From Treponema sp. (lineage in GTDB: Bacteria > Spirochaetota > Spirochaetia > Treponematales > Treponemataceae), in the NCBI GenBank assembly GCA_017534445.1, contig JAFXWC010000009.1, positions 1 to 49,429 of the forward strand: 49,429 nucleotides of DNA, given 5' to 3'. Below are positions 40,136 to 46,330 of this stretch, piece by piece (position 1 is the first letter of the stretch; each line of letters begins with the position of its first letter). The notes under the pieces are model-generated. The model made no database searches. It was not told the DNA's origin and worked only from the letters and a program-made list of their open reading frames with translations. The position numbers were made by a program, and so were the translations under genes.

Positions 40136-41258
40136 ACAGGTCGTCGCTTGTCATGCTGCGCTGCATTGAGTTGATAAGCTCAATTTCTCCTGCATCTTCT
40201 GCACAGAGAGAAAGCTGCTCAATGGAAACATTCAGGTCCTTTAGGCGAGCCGGAAGGTTAGCCTTGGCAATGTGCTGCCTTACATACTCTGCAAAAGCCG
40301 TAACAGCTTCGTTGTCAGGGGTCTCCTGTGGGCAAGCACGGACTATGCGAGAAAGCTTTGCAAGGCGGTCTGAACGGAATTTAGCGGCATCTTCTATGAT
40401 ATGCGGGAACAAGATAGATGTTGAAAGTGAACGTGAAATCTTGTAGCGTGAGTTAATGCAGAGTGAAAGCAATGTGCTTGCACCAATAGAGCTTGAAGCG
40501 GATGCCAAAGAAGCCATACAACCGGCCTGACTGTAAAGGACTTCCTGAGGTGTTGTAATTGTAAGAGTTGGAGAACCGTCCATTGCGTAGCTCAAAAGCT
40601 CTGCGGACTTTTCTGCAATCATGTCGCTAAAGAAGGTTGCCTTCTGGTTCAAATATGCTTCTGTTGCAAGACAAAGCGTTTCTATTGCCATGGATGCAGT
40701 CTGGTTTTCCGTCAAAGTGCTTGTAAGGTTGGGGTCAAAGAGGACAAGCTTACAAAGGTTTGCCTGTGTCTTAAGAATCTTTACCTTGGAAGAACGTGCG
40801 TCATTTATTGTGATGAAATTCGTAAAGATAAAGCTGTCGCGCATTGTGGTTGGAACTGCAACAAGTGGGAGCGGGGCTGTAGTAGGCATTGTTCCGTCCA
40901 AAAAGTCGTAGAGCTCATGTGTCTCGTGGTAAAGGGCCGCCACTGCACGTGCTACATTCAAAGTTTTTGCACCGCCAACTGCGATTATGCAGTGAACGTG
41001 GGCTTCACGGGCAAGACGCAGCGCATCAGTAACAACCTGGGTGTCTGCGCCCTCAGGAATTTCGTCAAATGTAAAGAAGTCTATTTTACGGTCTGTTAAA
41101 GTGTTGGTGATTTTTTCTGCGTTGCCGACCTGCTTTAATATAGGGTCTATTATGACCATGAATTTGCTGCCATAATCACGGATATACTGTCCAAGGCGGC
41201 TGGTTGTATAAGATCCCAGTACAATGTTCGGTTGAATCCTAAAAATAAAATCAGACAT
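40110..41258 (-). CDS. Iron-containing alcohol dehydrogenase-like pseudoenzyme
   Basis: A 382-residue protein with the fold of iron-dependent dehydrogenases (IIAVGGAKTLNVARAVA at 91-107; PLVAVPTTMRDS at 131-142). The key residues are changed: the G-G-G-S nucleotide loop is GGAK, the P-T-T-x-G-T-G-S loop is PTTMRDSFI, the metal ligands of D-A-L-x-H-A become ETLCLA (193-198), and the later His-Gly is replaced in ISRSLSTSILFPH. It therefore probably cannot bind iron in the usual way. Start set at 41258 by GGGAG. It may bind a nucleotide or act as scaffold. Confidence 0.75.
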   Translation of the reverse strand: MSDFIFRIQPNIVLGSYTTSRLGQYIRDYGSKFMVIIDPILKQVGNAEKITNTLTDRKIDFFTFDEIPEGADTQVVTDALRLAREAHVHCIIAVGGAKTLNVARAVAALYHETHELYDFLDGTMPTTAPLPLVAVPTTMRDSFIFTNFITINDARSSKVKILKTQANLCKLVLFDPNLTSTLTENQTASMAIETLCLATEAYLNQKATFFSDMIAEKSAELLSYAMDGSPTLTITTPQEVLYSQAGCMASLASASSSIGASTLLSLCINSRYKISRSLSTSILFPHIIEDAAKFRSDRLAKLSRIVRACPQETPDNEAVTAFAEYVRQHIAKANLPARLKDLNVSIEQLSLCAEDAGEIELINSMQRSMTSDDLFDIIKTAY

Positions 41259-41276
41259 AAATAACTCCCACATATT

Positions 41277-41308
41277 AAAAAAAAAGACGGAAACTAGTTC
41301 CGCCTTTT
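41277..41308 (-). terminator. Rho-independent terminator after flgM
   Basis: On the minus strand AAAGGCGGAA pairs with TTCCGTCTTT (one G-U) around a four-base loop, followed by a long T run. A second weaker stem, CAGCCGT/ACGGCTG (about 41324-41351), lies between it and flgM. Confidence 0.8.
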
Positions 41309-41376
41309 ATCTACTGAATAAGCCAGCCGTACAAAGCACCTGCCATGACGGCTGCTTTTTAAATAAACGCCGGAGA

Positions 41377-41664
41377 TTACAGGCCGTATGCGCTCAAGAT
41401 ACGATCTGCCGTGGCTGCGATGGTTGCATCGTTAAGATAGTTCGGATCCTGAATCTTAAGTTTAACCTGCTCAACTAAGTCCTGGCGAACATCCGGTGTT
41501 TCCTCTGCGACCTGGTGCATGTAGTATGCATCAGCCATAGCCTTTGCCTCTTCAGAAACATTGATTTCATCGGGTGCAGACTTTGCATTGCTTACAGCTG
41601 CAGCCCTCTTCGCGTTCTGAAGATTGTTAACCGGGTTAATCCCGTAAACCTTGTCTATCATCAT
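41377..41664 (-). CDS. flgM: Anti-sigma-28 factor FlgM
   Basis: A 95-residue FlgM, the export-regulated inhibitor of flagellar sigma factor FliA. The conserved C-terminal sigma-binding half is clear (DEINVSEEAKAMADAYYMHQ, then ETPDVRQDLVEQVKLKIQDP and ATADRILSAYGL). AGGAGG upstream supports the first ATG at 41664. A sigma-28-type promoter directly upstream gives the usual feedback loop. It is the only flagellar gene in the window. Confidence 0.9.
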   Translation of the reverse strand: MMIDKVYGINPVNNLQNAKRAAAVSNAKSAPDEINVSEEAKAMADAYYMHQVAEETPDVRQDLVEQVKLKIQDPNYLNDATIAATADRILSAYGL

Positions 41665-41685
41665 AATTAACCTGCCTCCTTTTTA

Positions 41686-41712
41686 TTATCGGAACTGACT
41701 TCTAAAAGTTTA
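41686..41712 (-). promoter_or_regulatory. Sigma-28 (FliA) promoter of flgM
   Basis: On the minus strand TAAA (41712-41709), exactly 15 bases, then TCCGATAA (41693-41686), one base from the consensus TAAA-N15-GCCGATAA. Confidence 0.8.
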
Positions 41713-41738
41713 GCACTTTTGCTTTAAAACTACGCTAT

Positions 41739-42461
41739 TTATAGTGTTTCTCCCTCACCGTCAGCCTCATTTTCCGCTTTTGAAGTTGCCTTGTTGCCGG
41801 AAATAAAGACCGCAAATTCACCCAAAACCTTGCTTCTGGACGAATAATCCTCATAAATTTCCCTGGCAGTGCCGTCATTTATCTCTTCGTGAAGCTTTGT
41901 AAGCTCCCTGCCAACAACAATGCGCCTTTCACCGTCAATTTCCGCTATGTCTGCCAGCAATTTTACCACGCGGAAGGGGCTTTCGTAAACAATGCAAGCC
42001 GCAGGAGTGCCCATAAGCTCGCGCAAACGGCTTCTTCTTCTGCCTGGCTTGGGCGAAAGAAAGCCTTCAAAGACCAGAGTCTTGCCGCCGGAACCAGCCA
42101 CGCTTGCCAAAGTTGCAAATGCGCTTGGACCGGGGATTGGTATTACCCTGTGGCCAGCACTGCGGGCTTTTTCTGCAAGAACCGCCCCCGGATCGCTTAT
42201 ACCCGGAGTGCCCGCATCACTTGCATAGGCCACCTTTTGCCCCTTGTCCAGCATCTGTATAATCTTTTCCGAAGCAAAGCCCTCGTTCTGCGCACGGCAG
42301 CTTACCAAAGGCTTACGGATTTCAAAATGCGTTAAAAGCTCAAGGGTGTGGCGGGTGTCTTCTGCCGCTATAACATCCACAGACTTGAATGTTTCCAGCG
42401 CGCGGAAGGTAATGTCGCCAAGGTTGCCAATCGGCGTACCCACAATGTATAATTCAGACAC
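41739..42461 (-). CDS. rsmI: 16S rRNA 2'-O-methyltransferase RsmI
   Basis: A 240-residue RsmI of the tetrapyrrole-methylase fold, methylating C1402 in E. coli 16S rRNA. Motifs are LYIVGTPIGNLGDITFRALE, AAEDTRHTLELL, VAYASDAGTPGISDPGAVL and the GPSAFATLASVAG segment. It is shorter than the usual about 280 residues, lacking the C-terminal extension. Translation starts at GTG 42461, fixed by a leaderless-type promoter. Confidence 0.95.
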   Translation of the reverse strand: MSELYIVGTPIGNLGDITFRALETFKSVDVIAAEDTRHTLELLTHFEIRKPLVSCRAQNEGFASEKIIQMLDKGQKVAYASDAGTPGISDPGAVLAEKARSAGHRVIPIPGPSAFATLASVAGSGGKTLVFEGFLSPKPGRRRSRLRELMGTPAACIVYESPFRVVKLLADIAEIDGERRIVVGRELTKLHEEINDGTAREIYEDYSSRSKVLGEFAVFISGNKATSKAENEADGEGETL

Positions 42462-42467
42462 AAATAT

Positions 42468-42496
42468 ATAATACAGGTAAATCTAAATTCTTTCAA
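42468..42496 (-). promoter_or_regulatory. Promoter of rsmI, predicted leaderless with GTG start
   Basis: On the minus strand TTGAAA (42496-42491), 17 bases and TATTAT (42473-42468), then six bases to GTG at 42461. Confidence 0.65.
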
Positions 42497-42561
42497 TACT
42501 TAAAGATGAAGGCAGCTTTACAGAAGCAGGAATTTTCAATATCATGCGGTGAGGGGGAAAA

Positions 42562-43515
42562 ATGGTATCTGTCATTGCAAGAGGATTTTTTGGCACATTA
42601 TTGAAGGGATTTTTCAGCCGCCTGTCGCAAAAGGAAAGCGAAAGGGAAATGTCTCAGGCTGAACAGGGAAGCAGTTTTGCAGTTCATTCTCCAAAATGGA
42701 TGTTCGCGCTTTTTGCACTTTTTATGGCGGCCATACTGGCAGCAGGGATATTTTTGTTCACCAAGGGAATAAAATTTTCCCTAGTCGGGACGGCTTTAGC
42801 GGAATGCATACTAGTCACAATCATTTTATACGAAAAGGAATACCGCATCAGGATTGAAGGCCAGGAAATCTTCTTTGACCGCACCTTCCTTGGCTCCCGG
42901 ACTTTTTTCCTAAAGGACATTACAAACTGCACCAAGGACAATGCCGGCACAATAAGAATAACATTCGGCAGGGACAAAATTTTTATCTCTCCCCTAAAGG
43001 TAAACGCGGAAAGATTTTATGAACTTGCACGAAAGGCCCTTTACGACCACGTGGACAGTCAGAAACTTGCCCCCTACAAAATCATAAGGAACAAGGGCGA
43101 AAGGAAATTTATACTTTTCTGCGCATCAATAGCGGCAGCACTTCTTTTTATCTTCCTTTCCGACAAAGAAAAAATGCCCCTTGCCGAATACATTAAGGCC
43201 TTTACGGTCTTTGGCGGAATAATTGCGGCAGCCCTCTTGTATTTTCCGGCCGTTAACAAAAGAAGCATTATTGTTGACGAGCAGGCAAGAACATTTTCCT
43301 ACGTAAAAGGCTTTAAAAGGCACAGCGTAAATTTTTACCAGATAGAAGAAATCGCGGAAAAGAAAAGGCTGTGCGAAGAAGTGGCGGTAAACTACCAGCT
43401 CACCTTTTATGACGAAAGGACATTAAAAAAGAAAATTTCTTCGCTGGACAAGAATGCGGTACGCTTTGCCCTGCTGCTTTTTAAACTGTTTGAAGACGCC
43501 AACAATGAAGCTTAA
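42562..43515 (+). CDS. Hypothetical membrane protein with duplicated TM-pair plus PH-like layout
   Basis: A 317-residue protein, start set by GAGGGGGAA. Hydrophobic pair at about 47-90, soluble beta-rich domain at about 92-165 (YRIRIEGQEIFFDRTFLGSR resembles bacterial PH-like domains), second pair at about 186-232, second soluble domain to the end (IIVDEQARTFSYVKGFKRHS). The two halves look like a duplication. The same layout occurs in the AT-rich protein at 174-1028. No function known. Confidence 0.7.
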   Translation: MVSVIARGFFGTLLKGFFSRLSQKESEREMSQAEQGSSFAVHSPKWMFALFALFMAAILAAGIFLFTKGIKFSLVGTALAECILVTIILYEKEYRIRIEGQEIFFDRTFLGSRTFFLKDITNCTKDNAGTIRITFGRDKIFISPLKVNAERFYELARKALYDHVDSQKLAPYKIIRNKGERKFILFCASIAAALLFIFLSDKEKMPLAEYIKAFTVFGGIIAAALLYFPAVNKRSIIVDEQARTFSYVKGFKRHSVNFYQIEEIAEKKRLCEEVAVNYQLTFYDERTLKKKISSLDKNAVRFALLLFKLFEDANNEA

Positions 43516-43595
43516 AGTTTCCCCGCATTATATTTTAATTGAACTTTGCCAGAAGTATGCTATACTTTTAATTGAAAGAAAAAAGGAGGCTAAAA

Positions 43596-44228
43596 ATGCC
43601 TATAAACCAGCATACTTCTACCCCGCAAAAACGCCTTGAAAGCCTTATGACGGCACGGCTCGAACCCGGAGCAGACAAAGAAAAGATTGACGGGCGCATC
43701 TGGGATTCTTTTGGCGAAAAATGGTGCGTCATGTTCACCGACCTTAGCGGCTTTTCCAGGGGGACGGAGAAGTTTGGAATCATCCACTTTATGCAAATCA
43801 TTTTTGAATCCGAGCGGCTTATCCTTCCGATTATTGAAGACTTTGACGGATTTTTGATTAAGAGCGAGGGGGACAGCCTGCTTGTGCTATTCAAGCGCCC
43901 CGAAAAGGCGCTTTTGTGCTGCAAGAAAATCCACGCGATTCTGCATGAATACAACAAGACAAAAAGCGAGGAAGAGCAAATCCTGCTGTGCGTTGGGCTT
44001 GGCTATGGCGACATTCTGAACATTGGCTTTGCGGATGTTTTTGGCGCAGAAGTGAATGCCGCAAGCAAGCTTGGCGAAGACACGGCAAAGTCTTGGGAAA
44101 TTCTTGTAACCGAAAACGTAAAAGATGAAGTTGAAAAGCTTTCCGGAGACAAGGACCTGTCTTTTGACTTTGAACAGATTGATTTTGTTCCGCCCGGGGC
44201 AAAACGTGCCTACAAGGTGACGGTTTAA
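43596..44228 (+). CDS. Class III adenylate/guanylate cyclase, catalytic domain only
   Basis: AAGGAGG sets the ATG at 43596, giving 210 residues. The catalytic domain shows metal-binding Asp49 in VMFTDLSGF, the Lys89 and second metal Asp93 of LIKSEGDSL, and EVNAASKLGED, where the transition-state Arg of the usual N-x-A-x-R-L is Lys. There is no transmembrane or sensor domain. It probably makes cAMP, but the Arg-to-Lys change may lower activity. Promoter: TTGAAC, 16 bases, TATACT about 25 bases upstream. Confidence 0.82.
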   Translation: MPINQHTSTPQKRLESLMTARLEPGADKEKIDGRIWDSFGEKWCVMFTDLSGFSRGTEKFGIIHFMQIIFESERLILPIIEDFDGFLIKSEGDSLLVLFKRPEKALLCCKKIHAILHEYNKTKSEEEQILLCVGLGYGDILNIGFADVFGAEVNAASKLGEDTAKSWEILVTENVKDEVEKLSGDKDLSFDFEQIDFVPPGAKRAYKVTV

Positions 44229-44425
44229 GACAGCAGGCGTTGTCCGCACGCTACGCGTGCTATCGAGTTACTTCGTAACTCGCAGATTTATATTCTAACA
44301 CCAATCCCCCTTGGGGCGTTGCGGGGCTTAGCAAAGGGATTGTCCCGCAGAGGGGGTAGGCGGAAATGAGGAGCGTGCGCATGCATGCGACGAATTGTAG
44401 CCGAGGGGGAGACTTCCCCCCCTTT
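44228..44425. repeat. Composite GC-rich intergenic repeat, family 2 copy 2
   Basis: Inverted relative to the copy at 21486-21575: shared are AGCAGGCGTTG at the left, CCCGCAGAGGGGGTAG, and the hairpin GGGGGAGACTTCCCCCC near the right end. Additional palindromes inside are GCACGCTACGCGTGC and CGAGTTACTTCGTAACTCG. No gene is seen. Confidence 0.65.
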
Positions 44426-44439
44426 ACTAAGAAAAATAG

Positions 44440-44479
44440 AAGGGGGTATTCAAAGTAAGTCTTTGAGCATCCCCTTTTT
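44440..44479. terminator. Bidirectional terminator between cyclase and AICAR transformylase genes
   Basis: AAGGGGGTATTCAAAG pairs with CTTTGAGCATCCCCTT with small mismatches; T run follows on the plus strand and T-rich sequence on the minus strand. It lies 13 bases past the stop of the minus-strand gene. Confidence 0.75.
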
Positions 44480-44491
44480 GTTGTTTAAATA

Positions 44492-45667
44492 TTAATGGTG
44501 GAACAAGCGAACGCCGGTAAAGGCCATGACCATGCCGTACTTGTCGCAGGCCTGAATTACGTTGTCGTCACGGATTGAACCGCCGGGCTGGGCTATTACC
44601 TTTGCACCGCTTCTGTGGGCACGCTCAATGTTGTCTCCAAATGGGAAGAAGGCGTCGCTTCCAACGGCAACATCAGTGTTCTTTGCTATCCATGCCTTGC
44701 GCTCTTCTTTTGTAAAGACGGCCGGCTTTTGGGTAAAGAAGTTCTGCCAAACTCCTTCTGCAAGAACGTCATCGTAGTCGTCGCTTGTGTAAACGTCGAT
44801 TGTGTTGTCGCGGTCGGCTCTCTTTATGTCGCTCTTGAAGGGAAGGTTCAAGACCTGGGGACTCTGGCGCAGCCACCACTTGTCTGCCTTGTCTCCTGCC
44901 AAGCGTGTACAGTGGATGCGGCTCTGCTGACCGGCACCAATACCAATTGCCTGTCCGTCCTTTACGTAGCACACGCTGTTTGACTGGGTGTATTTTAGGA
45001 TAATAAGGGAAATAAGGAGATTGTCGCGCTCTTCTTTGCTAAGGGTCTTGTTCTGGGTAACGATGTTCTTAAGACATTCATCGTTAAGCTGGATAAAGTT
45101 GTGTCCCTGTTCAAAGGTTACGCCGAAGACCTGCTTGCGCTCAAGGTCTGCCGGCTTGTAGGCAGGGTCAATCTGGAGGACGCAATAGCCGCCCTTCTTT
45201 TTTTCCTTAAGGATTTCAAGGGCATCGGCATCGTATGCGGGAGCAATGATTCCGTCGCTCACTTCTTTTTTGATGAGCAGGGCAGTTGCCTTGTCGCACT
45301 TGTCGCTAAGGGCAATAAAGTCTCCAAAGGAAGACATTCTGTCTGCACCGCGGGCACGGGCATAAGCACAGGCAAGGGGAGAAAGCTCTGCGTCTGAATC
45401 CACAAAGTAAATCTTTTTAAGGGTGTCGGAAAGAGGCCTTCCAACAGCAGCTCCGGCTGGGGAAACATGCTTAAAAGACGTGGCGGCAGGAAGCCCTGTT
45501 GCTTCTTTTAGCTCTTTTACAAGCTGCCAACCGTTAAGGGCATCGAGCAAGTTGATAAAACCGGGTTTGCCGTTTACTACAGTAATGGGCAAATCGCCTT
45601 CTTCCATAAAAACCCGCGCAGGCTTCTGGTTGGGGTTGCATCCGTACTTTAATTCAAGTTCTTTCAT
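44492..45667 (-). CDS. Stand-alone AICAR transformylase (PurH C-terminal type)
   Basis: A 391-residue AICAR formyltransferase-like protein lacking the N-terminal IMP cyclohydrolase domain of PurH. The catalytic Lys66-His67 pair lies in SFKHVSPAGAAVG. Other family features are QSNSVCYVKDGQAIGIGAGQ, DAFFPFGDNIERAHRSGAKV and IAQPGGSIRDD. It would carry out the penultimate step of purine synthesis, so a separate IMP cyclohydrolase should exist elsewhere. The leaderless-type promoter fixes the ATG at 45667. Confidence 0.9.
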   Translation of the reverse strand: MKELELKYGCNPNQKPARVFMEEGDLPITVVNGKPGFINLLDALNGWQLVKELKEATGLPAATSFKHVSPAGAAVGRPLSDTLKKIYFVDSDAELSPLACAYARARGADRMSSFGDFIALSDKCDKATALLIKKEVSDGIIAPAYDADALEILKEKKKGGYCVLQIDPAYKPADLERKQVFGVTFEQGHNFIQLNDECLKNIVTQNKTLSKEERDNLLISLIILKYTQSNSVCYVKDGQAIGIGAGQQSRIHCTRLAGDKADKWWLRQSPQVLNLPFKSDIKRADRDNTIDVYTSDDYDDVLAEGVWQNFFTQKPAVFTKEERKAWIAKNTDVAVGSDAFFPFGDNIERAHRSGAKVIAQPGGSIRDDNVIQACDKYGMVMAFTGVRLFHH

Positions 45668-45673
45668 GGCATG

Positions 45674-45702
45674 ATTGTACAATATTATCGGGGGATTTGC
45701 AA
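45674..45702 (-). promoter_or_regulatory. Promoter of the AICAR transformylase gene, predicted leaderless
   Basis: On the minus strand TTGCAA (45702-45697), 17 bases and TACAAT (45679-45674), then six bases to the ATG. Confidence 0.6.
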
Positions 45703-45785
45703 TTAAGCAGAAAGGAAATCAATTTTGCATAAAAAAAATATCGCGGGAACGGATTTCCGTGATTTGTAAAGCGTGCGCTTTGCGA

Positions 45786-45860
45786 GCCTAGTGTACACTA
45801 GGCTAAGGGACTTGACTAAGTCCCTTAGCGCGAAAATCTCCCTACGGTCGATTTTCGCGC
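45786..45860 (+). repeat. Three back-to-back perfect hairpins in a 5' leader
   Basis: The 18-base perfect palindrome GCCTAGTGTACACTAGGC (45786-45803) is followed without gap by TAAGGGACTT/AAGTCCCTTA (45804-45827, four-base loop) and GCGCGAAAATC/GATTTTCGCGC (45828-45860, eleven-base loop). The next gene's GGAGG and ATG follow within 25 bases. In RNA the last hairpin could affect ribosome access. Confidence 0.8.
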
Positions 45861-45882
45861 TAAAAAAATTCGGAGGTTTGTT

Positions 45883-46263
45883 ATGAAAAAACATCTCTTT
45901 GGCCTTTTGGCTTTGCTTTTGCTTCTTGCACTTACTGCATGCAGCTCAGGATCTTCATCAAGTGATGATGATGCAGACACCATTCCAAACGGATATTATG
46001 TTTATACCGAGGGAGGAGAAGCATCAGCTTACATAAGGGTGAACGGTTCATATGCGACTTCGTATCAAGCCGTTGGAGGTTCATGGATAGATTTCGGCAC
46101 TTTATCCTATACTCTTAGTGGCAACAAAATAATAGCTGGCGGCAATGAATTGGGAACATACAACAGCGATTCCCAAACCATCTATATCAACGGCAACTTT
46201 GTATACAGTGCCACAGAACCTACACCAGGAAGCGGACAATTTATACAACAAGTAGAAAGATAA
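45883..46263 (+). CDS. Small lipoprotein
   Basis: A 126-residue predicted lipoprotein: signal MKKHLFGLLALLLLLALTAC with Cys20 lipidated, then a Ser/Asp-rich linker (SSGSSSSDDDADT) and a beta-rich domain of about 85 residues (YYVYTEGGEASAYIRVNGSY, IDFGTLSYTLSGNKIIAGG). Not recognised. GGAGG precedes the ATG. It sits behind a leader of three perfect hairpins. Such short surface lipoproteins are common in spirochaetes. Confidence 0.75.
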   Translation: MKKHLFGLLALLLLLALTACSSGSSSSDDDADTIPNGYYVYTEGGEASAYIRVNGSYATSYQAVGGSWIDFGTLSYTLSGNKIIAGGNELGTYNSDSQTIYINGNFVYSATEPTPGSGQFIQQVER

Positions 46264-46330
46264 GTAAAATTTCATGGTAACTCGCACGGGCCGGATACAC
46301 AGGTTTACATAACGGTGTTCCTGCCCGTAT

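Noticed and set aside
40110..41258. Functional iron-dependent alcohol dehydrogenase
   Set aside because: The family's nucleotide-loop and metal-ligand motifs are all substituted, so only the fold is claimed.
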